DNA from: GCA-2861595 sp035526335
GTDB lineage: Bacteria > Actinomycetota > Acidimicrobiia > Acidimicrobiales > GCA-2861595
Reading direction: 5' to 3'
Assembly: GCA_035526335.1 (NCBI GenBank)
Contig: DATLCN010000018.1
Span: 1 to 27,848 of the forward strand
Length of the DNA stretch: 27,848 bases
The translations under genes were made by a program, and so were the position numbers. Below are positions 20,777 through 27,848 of the stretch, piece by piece (the first letter of the stretch is position 1; each line of letters opens with the position of its first letter). The notes beneath the pieces were generated by a model. The model had not been told where the DNA came from, made no database searches, and saw only the letters and a list, made by a program, of their open reading frames with translations.

Positions 20777-22348
20777 TCAGACGCCGACGACGGCGTGCAC
20801 GTCGAGGATGCCGGGCTGCGAGGCGAGGCTGGTGACGACCTCGGCGGGCACAGCGGCGTCGGTGGCCAGCACCATCAGCGCGGTCTCGCCCGCCGGCGAC
20901 TTGCCGAGCGCCATGTTGGCGATGTTCACCTTGGCGTCGGCCAGGGCTGCGGTGACGAGGGCGATCATGCCGAGGCGGTCGTCGTTGTGCACGATCAGCA
21001 TGTTCTGGGCGGGCGGCACTTCGACGTCGTGGTCGTCCACCATCACCAACCTGGCTCCCCCCCTGCCACCGGCCAGCGTCCCGGCCACGGCATGGCTGCC
21101 GCCCCTGAGGGTGATGAGGTTGACGTAGTCGTGGGCGGTGGACGTCTTGGCCTCCCGGACCTCGATCCCGCGCTCAGCAGCCAGTTGGGGAGCGTTCACG
21201 TAGGAGACGGGCTCGTGGATGGCCAGCGAGAACAGTCCCTTGAGCACCGAGAGGGTCAGGATGCGAAGGTCGTAGTCGGCGATGGCGCCCTGATAGTCCA
21301 CCTCCAGTACCGGCGGGATCCCTCCGTTGAGCGCGGCGAAGATCCGCCCCAGGCGCTCGGCCAGGGGCAGGAACGGGCGAACCGTCTCGGACGCCTCAGC
21401 CGCGCTGACGTTCACTGCGAAGGGGACGAAGTCACCCGACAGGGCGAGCAGCACCTGCTCGGCGATGGTGACCCCGGCCTTGTCCTGCGCCTCGGTGGTG
21501 CTGGCGCCCAGGTGGGGGGTGACGACCACCTCGTCGAGGGCGAACAGGGGCGAGGAGGTGGTGGGCTCCTCGGCGAAGACATCGAGAGCGGCGCCGGCGA
21601 CGTGACCCGAAGCCACGGCCTCGGCCAGGGCGGCCTCATCGACGATCCCGCCTCGCGACGTGTTGATCAGGCGGATCCCCTGCTTCGCCTTGGCCAGGCG
21701 CGCAGCGCTGATCAAACCCATGGTCTCGGGTGTCTTGGCCACATGCAGGGTGAGGAAGTCGGCGCGGGCCATCAGATCGTCGAGGCTGTCGACCAGCTCG
21801 ATACCGAGCTGGCGGGCCCGATCCGGCGAGACGAACGGGTCGTAGGCGGCCAGACGCATGCCGAAGGCCAGCGCCCGCTGCGCCACCAGGGTGCCGATGC
21901 GCCCGAGGCCCACCACTCCCAGGGTCTTTCCGTGGAGTTCGACGCCCGACCAGCGGGAACGCTGCCATTTTCCGTCCTTCAGGGCGGCGCTGGCCTGGGG
22001 GACGTTGCGGGCCTGGGCCAGCAGGAGGGCCATGGTGTGTTCGGCCGCGGAGAGGACGTTGGACTGTGGGGCGTTGACGACCATCACGCCCCGGGAGGTG
22101 GCTTCGGCCACGTCGACGTTGTCGAGACCGATACCGGCCCGCCCGACCACGATCAGGTCCTTGCCGGCGGCGAGAACCTCGGCCGTCACCTTCGTCTCGG
22201 ACCGCACGATCAGCGCCTCCGCGCCGGCCACCGCCTCCACCAGCTCGGGCACCGAAAGCCCTTCCCGCACGTCCACCTCGTGGCCGGCGGAACGTAGCGC
22301 CTCCAGCCCCGTGTCGGCGATCACTTCGGTGACGAGAACTCGTGACAT
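20777..22348 (-). CDS. serA: D-3-phosphoglycerate dehydrogenase
   Basis: First step of serine synthesis, with NAD+. It is the long, 523-residue form with an intervening (ASB) domain and a C-terminal ACT domain, as in mycobacteria. NAD-binding GLGRIG is at 147-152; catalytic residues are Arg232 ('NTSRGGIVDE'), Glu261 ('DVFAEEP') and His279 ('VTPHLGASTTEAQDKAG'). ACT (about 450-523) reads 'NMLIVHNDDRLGMIALVTAA', the presumed serine-binding site. ATG 22348 overlaps the upstream stop (TGATG), so it is coupled to the DUF3105 gene. The aspartate aminotransferase gene lies two genes upstream and serC is divergent. Confidence 0.95.
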   Translation of the reverse strand: MSRVLVTEVIADTGLEALRSAGHEVDVREGLSVPELVEAVAGAEALIVRSETKVTAEVLAAGKDLIVVGRAGIGLDNVDVAEATSRGVMVVNAPQSNVLSAAEHTMALLLAQARNVPQASAALKDGKWQRSRWSGVELHGKTLGVVGLGRIGTLVAQRALAFGMRLAAYDPFVSPDRARQLGIELVDSLDDLMARADFLTLHVAKTPETMGLISAARLAKAKQGIRLINTSRGGIVDEAALAEAVASGHVAGAALDVFAEEPTTSSPLFALDEVVVTPHLGASTTEAQDKAGVTIAEQVLLALSGDFVPFAVNVSAAEASETVRPFLPLAERLGRIFAALNGGIPPVLEVDYQGAIADYDLRILTLSVLKGLFSLAIHEPVSYVNAPQLAAERGIEVREAKTSTAHDYVNLITLRGGSHAVAGTLAGGRGGARLVMVDDHDVEVPPAQNMLIVHNDDRLGMIALVTAALADAKVNIANMALGKSPAGETALMVLATDAAVPAEVVTSLASQPGILDVHAVVGV

Positions 22349-23115
22349 CAGGTGTGCGGAACCTTCTCGGGACCCTCGTTCCGGTACTTCTCGACGAAGT
22401 CGGTGAGGGGGCCGATCTCCGCGTTATTGCACAGGAGGCGCTCGCCCCATGCCGTGGCCGCCACGTTCGTGCCGGCCGGCATCGTGTCCCTGGGGACCAC
22501 CAGAACGTCGTCCTCGAAACGGTCGAAGACCTTGGCGATGATGTCCAGGTCCTTCTCCGCGAGCCCTGGGCGGTGCCAGATGGCCACGTAGCCGTGCTCG
22601 AGGGAATGGACGACCTTCACGTCGCTCGGCGCCTGGGACTGCTCGTACTTCCCGGCCGGCGCCGCGCTCGGATCATGGTTCCCGCCTGCCGGCGGGTTCA
22701 CCTTGTACGACGCCGGCGGGACGTGGTTGTCGGGAATGGGGCTGATCGGGTCCTTCCTGGTGTCGAAGGTGCACGAACCGGCGGTCACCCTGTCGCGGAA
22801 GGCGCTGGTGTCGCTCCTGTTCGACAGGGCGTTGACGGCGATGGCCGCGACCACCAGCGCCGCAAGAGCACCGATGGCGATGCGGAGATGGAGCTTCTTG
22901 CGCCGGCGGGCCCGCCGGGCCGCCTCGATCCGTTCGGTTCGGGTCTGCTTGCCGGGCGCCGACGGCGGGGGCGGCCTGGTTGTGGCAGCGGCCCCGGCCA
23001 CTGCGGGGGCAGGGGCTTCCGACGAGGTCGAAGCCGGGCCGGCGGCAATGGGCCGCTTGGCCGGCTGCGGCCGCTTACCCGGCGCGCGTCTCTTCGGTTT
23101 CCCCTTCTTCGCCAC
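22348..23115 (-). CDS. DUF3105 membrane-anchored protein
   Basis: A 255-residue protein. Residues 1-75 are basic and Ala/Pro-rich (cytoplasmic), 77-97 form one membrane helix, and 100-255 form a DUF3105 domain with 'VNPPAGGNHDPSAAPAGKYE' and 'VVHSLEHGYVAIWHRPG', whose His residues and Cys (CTFD, LLCNN) are typical of the family. Biochemical function is not established. GTG 23115 is the first plausible start, 27 nt after the aminotransferase stop. Its stop overlaps the serA start, so production of the two is linked. Why it sits in a serine operon is unclear. Confidence 0.85.
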   Translation of the reverse strand: MAKKGKPKRRAPGKRPQPAKRPIAAGPASTSSEAPAPAVAGAAATTRPPPPSAPGKQTRTERIEAARRARRRKKLHLRIAIGALAALVVAAIAVNALSNRSDTSAFRDRVTAGSCTFDTRKDPISPIPDNHVPPASYKVNPPAGGNHDPSAAPAGKYEQSQAPSDVKVVHSLEHGYVAIWHRPGLAEKDLDIIAKVFDRFEDDVLVVPRDTMPAGTNVAATAWGERLLCNNAEIGPLTDFVEKYRNEGPEKVPHT

Positions 23116-23142
23116 CTCGGCAGGGTAGGCGAGGCGGGCGGA

Positions 23143-24357
23143 TCACTCCGCCAGCAGGGCGGCGATCCGGCCCACCCCTTCGTCGAGCTCGTCGTCGGCG
23201 AGGGCATAGGAGAGGCGGGCGTAGCCGGGCGCGCCGAACGCCTCGCCGGGAACGAGCGCCACACGAACCTCGTCGAGGATCACCGCAGCCAGGTCCAGGC
23301 TGGTGGCCGGCGTGTGGCCGCGGACGGGGCGCCCGAGAAGCTTGGTGACCGATGGAAAGGCGTAGAACGCGCCCTCGGGCTCGGGGCACTCCACTCCGGG
23401 GATGGCGTTGAGCAGCTCGACGATGCGCCGGCGCCGGCGGTCGTAGACGGCCCGCATGTCGTGGACGGCGGTGAGGTCGCCGGTGACGGCGGCCAGCGCC
23501 GCCCGCTGGGAGACGTTGGCCACGTTGGAGGTGGCCTGGGACTGGAGGTTGGCGGCAGCGGTGATGACGTCGGGCGGGCCGATCATCCACCCCACCCGCC
23601 AGCCGGTCATGGCGTAGGTCTTGGCCACGCCGTTGACGACCACCCAGCGATCCCCGAGCTCAGGAGCGACGACGGGCATCGAGGTGAAGCTGGCGGAGCC
23701 GTAGACCAGGTGCTCGTAGATCTCGTCGGTCATGACCCACACGTCATGCTCGGCAGCCCAGCGGCCGATGGCCTCGACCTCTTCCTGGGGGTACACGGCG
23801 CCGGTGGGATTGGATGGTGACACGAACACCAGCAGCTTGGTGCGCTCCGTCCTGGCCGCCTCGAGCTGGCCCACCGTGGCCCGGTAGCCGGTGGACTCGT
23901 CGGTGGGCACGATGACCGGAATGCCTCCGGCCAGTGCGACCGCCTCCGGGTACGTCGTCCAGTAGGGGGCCGGGATGAGAACCTCGTCACCGGCGTCCAC
24001 GAGTGTGGCGAAGCAGTTGTAGATGGCGTGCTTGCCGCCGTTGGTGACCAGTACCTGGGAGGCCTCGACTTCGAGACCGGAGTCCCGGGCCGTCTTGGCC
24101 GCGATCGCCTCCCGCAGCTCGGGCAGGCCGGCGGCGGCGGTATAGCGGTGGTTCTTCGGGTCCCGGCAGGCGGCAACGGCGGCGTCGACGATGTGGGCCG
24201 GCGTGGGGAAGTCCGGCTCGCCGGCGCCGAAGCCGATGACGTCCTCGCCTGCCGCCTTGAGTGCCTTGGCCCTGGCATCGATGGCCAAGGTGGCCGATTC
24301 GGCGACGTTGGCGATGCGGGCGGAAATCCGACCTCGAGTCATGCGCCATGCTGTCAC
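23143..24357 (-). CDS. aspC: Aspartate aminotransferase (class I, type Ib)
   Basis: PLP-dependent transfer between aspartate/glutamate and their keto acids. The 404-residue protein has 'VIGFGAGEPDFPTPAHIVDA', 'VTNGGKHAIYNCF', 'VFVSPSNPTGAVYPQEEVEA', 'WVMTDEIYEHLVYG' and the Schiff-base Lys at about 246 in 'VNGVAKTYAMTGWRVGW'. GTG 24357 is preferred over ATG 24342 because GGAGGAGG lies 10 nt upstream of the GTG. With that start the gene abuts the divergent serC ATG with no spacer, and its Shine-Dalgarno lies inside serC codons. It is first in an operon with DUF3105 and serA. Specificity for aspartate is inferred from subgroup motifs. Confidence 0.9.
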   Translation of the reverse strand: MTAWRMTRGRISARIANVAESATLAIDARAKALKAAGEDVIGFGAGEPDFPTPAHIVDAAVAACRDPKNHRYTAAAGLPELREAIAAKTARDSGLEVEASQVLVTNGGKHAIYNCFATLVDAGDEVLIPAPYWTTYPEAVALAGGIPVIVPTDESTGYRATVGQLEAARTERTKLLVFVSPSNPTGAVYPQEEVEAIGRWAAEHDVWVMTDEIYEHLVYGSASFTSMPVVAPELGDRWVVVNGVAKTYAMTGWRVGWMIGPPDVITAAANLQSQATSNVANVSQRAALAAVTGDLTAVHDMRAVYDRRRRRIVELLNAIPGVECPEPEGAFYAFPSVTKLLGRPVRGHTPATSLDLAAVILDEVRVALVPGEAFGAPGYARLSYALADDELDEGVGRIAALLAE

Positions 24358-25515
24358 ATGACTTCGACCTCCTCCGCGGGCACGCCCACGGCGCCCGACA
24401 TCCGTCTTCCGTCTTCGATCCTCCCCGCCGATGGCCGCTTCGGGTGCGGCCCTTCGAAGGTGCGCCCCGAGGCGGTCGCCGCCCTGGCCGGTGCGGCCCC
24501 GGGCTACCTGGGAACCAGCCACCGCCAGCCCGGCGTGAAGAACGTCGTCGGGCGGCTACGCGCGGGACTGGCATCGTTGTTCGACCTGCCCGACGGCTAC
24601 GAGGTGGTGCTGGGCAACGGTGGTGCCACCGCTTTCTGGGACGTGGCCGCCTTCTGTCTGATCGGGCGCAAGAGCCAGCACCTTTCCTTCGGGGAGTTCT
24701 CCAACAAGTTCGCCACCGTCGCCGCCGGTGCCCCGCACCTGTCGGCCCCCGAGGTCGTCACCTCCGACTACGGGACGCACCCGAAGATGGTCGCCCGGGC
24801 CGACGTCGACCTGTTCGCCCTCACCCACAACGAGACCTCGACCGGAGTGGCGATGGACCTCAGCGCGCCGCTGGACCGCCCCTCTGCCGGAGCCCTGCTG
24901 GCGGTGGACGCCACGTCGGGTGCCGGTGGCCTGCGGGTGGATGTCTCCGGGCTGGACGCCTACTACTTCGCTCCACAGAAGTGCTTCGGGTCCGACGGCG
25001 GCCTGTGGGTGGCGCTGCTCTCGCCCGCCGCCACAGAACGCAGCGAGGCCCTCGCTCGCTCCGGCCGTTGGGTGCCGGCGTCGCTGGATCTGCGCATTGC
25101 CCGTGAGAACTCGGCACTGGACCAGACGTACAACACGCCGGCGCTGGCCACCCTCTTCCTGTTCGTGAACCAGGTGGAGTGGATGCTGGACAACGGCGGC
25201 CTCGACTGGGCTGTTTCCCGCTGCGACCGGTCGGCCGACAACCTCTACGCCTGGGCCGAGGCTTCGACCTGCGCCTCGCCCTTCGTGTCCGAGCCGGGCG
25301 AGCGCAGCCACGTGGTGGGCACCATCGACTTCTCGCCCGACGTGCCCGCCGGAGCAGTGGCCAAGGTGCTGCGGTCGAACGGGATTCTCGACGTCGAGCC
25401 CTACCGCAAGCTCGGTCGCAACCAGTTGCGGGTGGCGCTGTTCCCGGCCATCGAGCCAGACGACGTGGCCGCCCTCACCGCCTGCATAGACCACATCGTG
25501 AGCGCGCTCTCGTAG
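24358..25515 (+). CDS. serC: Phosphoserine aminotransferase (actinobacterial type)
   Basis: Converts 3-phosphohydroxypyruvate and glutamate to phosphoserine, the second serine step after SerA. The 385-residue protein carries 'RFGCGPSKVRPEAVAAL' near residue 28, 'LGTSHRQPGVKNVVGRL', 'LTHNETSTGV' and the PLP Lys208 in 'FAPQKCFGSDGG'. These are features of the actinobacterial branch rather than the E. coli type. ATG 24358 is chosen since the conserved N-terminus follows within 30 residues; the frame is open further upstream only because it runs antisense through the aminotransferase gene. No Shine-Dalgarno is visible, so it is probably leaderless. Confidence 0.93.
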   Translation: MTSTSSAGTPTAPDIRLPSSILPADGRFGCGPSKVRPEAVAALAGAAPGYLGTSHRQPGVKNVVGRLRAGLASLFDLPDGYEVVLGNGGATAFWDVAAFCLIGRKSQHLSFGEFSNKFATVAAGAPHLSAPEVVTSDYGTHPKMVARADVDLFALTHNETSTGVAMDLSAPLDRPSAGALLAVDATSGAGGLRVDVSGLDAYYFAPQKCFGSDGGLWVALLSPAATERSEALARSGRWVPASLDLRIARENSALDQTYNTPALATLFLFVNQVEWMLDNGGLDWAVSRCDRSADNLYAWAEASTCASPFVSEPGERSHVVGTIDFSPDVPAGAVAKVLRSNGILDVEPYRKLGRNQLRVALFPAIEPDDVAALTACIDHIVSALS

Positions 25516-25733
25516 GCCGGCCGTGCGATTCCGGGCGCGGCCATGGCAGCGGTTGCCCTCGTCGTCGACGCAGCTCCCTGCGCCGGCCAGCCTCGGCAAG
25601 CTGCTGACGGCCCTGTGGCCGTCTCAGCCTGGTCGGAGGCGCCTGCGCCCTCCGCATCCACGCTCTCCGCACCCGGGTCCGCTCGGAAGCTGACCGCACC
25701 CGCCGATGCACCCCGCCCGTGCCCCCAGGTACC

Positions 25734-25761
25734 GTGAGCGGCTGAGCTAGCCGCCGCTCAC
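25734..25761. terminator. Hairpin at the end of ilvC
   Basis: GTGAGCGGC and GCCGCTCAC form a perfect 9-bp stem around a 10-nt loop; the stem covers the last ilvC codons and its stop. No T-run follows on either strand. It may end ilvC or the convergent serC transcript weakly. The rest of 25516-25746 shows no convincing gene or motif. Confidence 0.4.
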
Positions 25762-26775
25762 GTCCTCGGGACGGGTCTTGCCGGCCGAGATGAAGGGCAT
25801 CATGGCCCGCAGCTCGGCGCCGACCTTCTCGATGGGGTGCTCCTTGCCGGCGGCACGGAGCTCCTCGAACCTGGAGCGGCCGGCGCGGTTCTCGGCGATC
25901 CACTCCTCGGCGAACCTGCCGGAGCGGATCTCGTCGAGGATCCTGCCCATCTCGGCCTTTACCGCGTCGTTGATGATGCGGGGACCGCGGGTGAGGTCGC
26001 CGTACTCGGCGGTGTCGGAGATGGAGAACCGCATGCCGGCGATGCCGTTCTCGTACATGAGGTCGACGATGAGCTTCAGCTCGTGGAGGCACTCGAAGTA
26101 GGCGGACTCGGGCTGGTACCCGGCGCCGACCAGGGTCTCGTAGCCGGCCATGACCAGGGCGGTTACGCCGCCGCAGAGCACGACCTGCTCACCGAAGAGG
26201 TCCGTCTCGGTCTCCTCCTCGAAGGTGGTCTCGAGCACGCCGGCGCGGGTGGCGCCGATGGCGTGGGCATACGACAGCGCCAGGTCACGGGCCTTCCCGG
26301 AGGCGTCCTGGGCCACGGCGATCAGCGAGGGGACGCCGCCGCCCTCGGTGTAGGTGCGCCGCACCAGATGGCCTGGTCCTTTAGGGGCGACCATGGCGGC
26401 GTCGACGCCGGGAGGCGGCGCGATCAGGTTGAAGCGGATGTTGAACCCGTGGGCGAAGAAGAGGGCGTCGCCGTCGGACAGGTTCGGGGCGATCGACTCC
26501 TCGTACACGGCCTGCTGCTCGGTGTCGGGCAGCAGGATCATGATGAGGTCGGCTTCGGCGCTCGCCTCGGCCACGGTGCGCACGGCCAGTCCGGCGGCCT
26601 CGGCCTTGGCCCATGACGACGAGCCGTCGCGCAGACCGACCCGGACGTCGATCCCCGAGTCCTTGAGGTTGAGGGCGTGGGCGTGGCCCTGCGACCCGTA
26701 GCCGATGACAGCCACCTTGCGGCTGGCGATCAGTCCGGCATCGGCGTCGTTCTCGTAGGCGATCTTGGCGACCAT
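25747..26775 (-). CDS. ilvC: Ketol-acid reductoisomerase
   Basis: Second common step of Val and Ile synthesis, NADPH-dependent. It is the 342-residue short (class I) form. Rossmann motif GYGSQG is at residues 25-30 ('KVAVIGYGSQGHAHALNLKD'). 'MVAPKGPGHLVRR' and the knotted helical domain ('EEETETDLFGEQVVLCGGV', then 'YFECLHELKLIVDLMYENG' with metal-binding acids) are intact. ATG 26775 is preceded by GAAAGG about 11 nt upstream. This sequence, together with TAACCA, is a near-copy of the end of ilvN, so the ribosome site looks duplicated from there. It ends the ilvB-ilvN-ilvC operon. Confidence 0.95.
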   Translation of the reverse strand: MVAKIAYENDADAGLIASRKVAVIGYGSQGHAHALNLKDSGIDVRVGLRDGSSSWAKAEAAGLAVRTVAEASAEADLIMILLPDTEQQAVYEESIAPNLSDGDALFFAHGFNIRFNLIAPPPGVDAAMVAPKGPGHLVRRTYTEGGGVPSLIAVAQDASGKARDLALSYAHAIGATRAGVLETTFEEETETDLFGEQVVLCGGVTALVMAGYETLVGAGYQPESAYFECLHELKLIVDLMYENGIAGMRFSISDTAEYGDLTRGPRIINDAVKAEMGRILDEIRSGRFAEEWIAENRAGRSRFEELRAAGKEHPIEKVGAELRAMMPFISAGKTRPEDVSGG

Positions 26776-26778
26776 TGG

Positions 26779-26919
26779 TTATGCGACCTTTCTTCCTGTG
26801 GGCTGGTAGGCGATGCCGGCGAGCGGCGTCCCGCCTGCTCGATGACGGGTCTCCTGGGTGATGTCGGCGAGCGGCGCTCGACCTCGCTGGCGGTTCTCTC
26901 GGGCGAGGGCGGTGGCCAC
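26779..26919 (-). CDS. 46-codon spacer ORF between ilvN and ilvC
   Basis: A GTG at 26919 opens 3 nt after the ilvN TAA, and its own TAA lies 3 nt before the ilvC ATG. Both junctions read TAACC, one more base, then the start codon. The product is basic (starts VATALARENR, ends TGRKVA) and shares its last residues with IlvN (SGKVG). It repeats internally with a 16-codon period (APLADIT / TPLAGIA; 18 of 21 nt). It lies in the same frame as ilvN and ilvC, separated only by the stop codons. No known family. It may be a translated small protein, a coupling relay, or a by-product of tandem duplication. Confidence 0.4.
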   Translation of the reverse strand: MATALARENRQRGRAPLADITQETRHRAGGTPLAGIAYQPTGRKVA

Positions 26920-26922
26920 CGG

Positions 26923-27459
26923 TTATCCGACCTTTCCACTGACGCTGCGCAGGCGGGGGGCCTGACGCTCCAACTTGGGCAGCGCCACCCGGCCGGTGCG
27001 CTGTACCTCAACGATGCCATAGGAACGCATCAGGTCTTCGAAGTCGTCGATCTTCTGGGGCGTGCCGGCCAGCATGATCGTCATCTTCTCCGGTCCGACG
27101 TCGACGATCTTGCCCTCGAACACCTGAACCAGCTCGATGACCTGGCCGCGGCTGCCGCCGGCATCGGATCGCACGGTCAGGAGCACGAGCTCGCGCTCCA
27201 CCGACTCCTCGGGAGCCAGCTCGATGATCTCCACCACGTTGATCAGCTTGTTCAGCTGCTTGGTGATCTGCTCGAGCGGTTTGGACTCGACGTCCACGAC
27301 GATGGTGATGCGGGAGAAGCGCTCGTCGTCGGTGGGCGCCACCGCCAGCGAGTAGATGTTGAAGCCGCGACGGGCGAACAGGGACGCCACACGAGTGAGA
27401 ACGCCGGCCTTGTTCTCGACCAGGACCGACAGCGTGTGGTGCTTGAGCGGCAGCGACAT
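26923..27459 (-). CDS. ilvN: Acetolactate synthase small (regulatory) subunit
   Basis: Regulatory subunit that activates IlvB and confers valine feedback inhibition. At 178 residues it is a normal two-domain form: ACT domain at about 5-80 ('HHTLSVLVENKAGVLTRVAS', 'SLFARRGFNIYSLAVAPTDD') and a C-terminal domain ('KIVDVGPEKMTIMLAGTP', 'YGIVEVQRTGRVAL'). ATG 27459 is preferred over an upstream in-frame start because the conserved N-terminus follows directly. The ATG overlaps the stop of a 22-codon ORF (TGATG), which in turn overlaps the ilvB stop. Confidence 0.95.
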   Translation of the reverse strand: MSLPLKHHTLSVLVENKAGVLTRVASLFARRGFNIYSLAVAPTDDERFSRITIVVDVESKPLEQITKQLNKLINVVEIIELAPEESVERELVLLTVRSDAGGSRGQVIELVQVFEGKIVDVGPEKMTIMLAGTPQKIDDFEDLMRSYGIVEVQRTGRVALPKLERQAPRLRSVSGKVG

Positions 27460-27527
27460 CAGCGCCCACCGCCTTGTGACAGGCCGTGGATGACCGGGTG
27501 GTCGGGCATGAACGAGTCGGCGGACAT
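27459..27527 (-). CDS. 22-codon mini-ORF between ilvB and ilvN
   Basis: The ATG at 27527 shares its A with the ilvB stop (TGATG). The TGA at 27459-27461 shares its A with the ilvN ATG in the same way. The product starts MSADSFMPDHP and ends SQGGGR. The IlvB C-terminus ends SQGEGGR, and the DNA around the two TGATG junctions is similar over about 40 nt, 68 bp apart. The simplest origin is tandem duplication of the ilvB-ilvN junction. It is probably translated, since ribosomes leaving ilvB would restart here before ilvN. No known family. Confidence 0.45.
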   Translation of the reverse strand: MSADSFMPDHPVIHGLSQGGGR

Positions 27528-27848
27528 CAACGCCCACCCTCTCCCTGTGACGGGTCGAGGATGACCAGGTCGTTGGACGTGCCGGCGGCGACCATCGGGT
27601 ACACCTTCTCGGAGCTGTCGGTGCGGAAGTCGATGACGACCGGGCGGTCGTCCACCGAGTTGGCCTTCTCGATCGCCGGCAGGACCTCTTCGGGATGCTC
27701 GACCTTGAGCCCGACGCAGCCCATGGCCTCGGCCCACTTCACGTAGTCGGGCAGGTCGGGGGACAGGTACACCTCGGAGTAGCGCTCCTCGTAGAACAGC
27801 TCCTGCCACTGGCGCACCATGCCCAGGTAGGCGTTGTTGAGGATGGCG
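27527..27848 (-). CDS. ilvB: Acetolactate synthase large subunit, C-terminal part (runs off window)
   Basis: The last 106 residues of the ThDP-dependent catalytic subunit. The window begins inside 'AILNNAYLGMVRQWQELFYE', the C-terminal ThDP/substrate-domain segment of acetohydroxyacid synthases, followed by 'PDYVKWAEAMGCVGLKVEHP' and 'DRPVVIDFRTD'. The reaction joins two pyruvates, or pyruvate and 2-ketobutyrate, in Val/Leu and Ile synthesis. The N-terminal ThDP domain and the promoter region lie outside. The stop overlaps the mini-ORF start by one base. Confidence 0.95.
   Translation of the reverse strand, partial: AILNNAYLGMVRQWQELFYEERYSEVYLSPDLPDYVKWAEAMGCVGLKVEHPEEVLPAIEKANSVDDRPVVIDFRTDSSEKVYPMVAAGTSNDLVILDPSQGEGGR

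Noticed and set aside
20795..22297. Long plus-strand open frame opposite serA
   Set aside because: SerA on the minus strand has all catalytic and ACT motifs; the opposite frame is compositional noise.
22342..23820. Plus-strand open frame crossing DUF3105 and the aminotransferase
   Set aside because: It spans two good minus-strand genes and shows no family pattern.
24028..24357. 110-residue N-terminal extension of serC
   Set aside because: It runs antisense through the aminotransferase gene and has no homologous pattern; the conserved SerC N-terminus begins after 24358.
25543..25737. 64-codon plus-strand ORF between serC and ilvC
   Set aside because: Ala/Pro-rich translation with no motif and no ribosome site; more likely non-coding.
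26779..26919. Spacer before ilvC as an attenuator leader peptide
   Set aside because: The 46 codons are not rich in Ile, Val or Leu runs and no terminator hairpin with a T-tract lies between it and ilvC.

Overview
The window is GC-rich with dense, short-spaced genes. Gene content and order point to an actinobacterium: an actinobacterial-type phosphoserine aminotransferase, an NdgR-like IclR regulator divergent from leuCD, a sunset-domain protein, and a leu/ser/ilv/gltX neighbourhood resembling that of mycobacteria. A deep actinobacterial lineage such as Acidimicrobiia is my guess; the sequence alone cannot place it.

Region 1 (1-4446) is accessory DNA stacked at a tRNA-Glu(CUC) gene. A 60-61 bp direct repeat (1163-1222 and 4356-4416) contains the 3' part of that tRNA gene and bounds a decayed ~3.2 kb element. 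It holds an integrase with its middle deleted, two broken hypothetical genes, an AbiEi-type antitoxin with a truncated partner, and a Doc/Fic toxin with a small antitoxin. A second integrase/excisionase pair (1-907) abuts the left repeat, so two elements appear to have entered the same site in tandem.

Region 2 (4447-8716) holds a secreted, anchored protein, tRNA-Gln(CUG), a YdcF-like membrane protein, gltX, a broken alpha/beta hydrolase and a conserved small protein. gltX, tRNA-Gln and tRNA-Glu lie on one strand.

Region 3 (8204-20172) is branched-chain amino acid biosynthesis. leuB-ilvE-cimA reads leftward behind a leader with a Val/Ile-containing peptide and an intrinsic terminator. leuCD reads rightward, divergent from ndgR with an inverted repeat between them. 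leuA reads leftward behind a leader with a Leu-Leu-Leu peptide and an intrinsic terminator. greA, a receiver-like protein, a rhomboid protease and a second damaged hydrolase lie between. CimA makes citramalate from pyruvate and acetyl-CoA, so with LeuCD and LeuB it could feed isoleucine synthesis without threonine deaminase.

Region 4 (20225-25515) holds a sunset-domain protein, then aspartate aminotransferase - DUF3105 protein - serA leftward, divergent from serC rightward. Region 5 (25747-27848) is ilvB-ilvN-ilvC leftward. Each junction of this operon holds a small spacer ORF framed by near-copies of the junction sequence; this is the least explained feature here. Many genes have a -10-like hexamer 6-9 nt before the start codon and no Shine-Dalgarno, suggesting frequent leaderless transcription.
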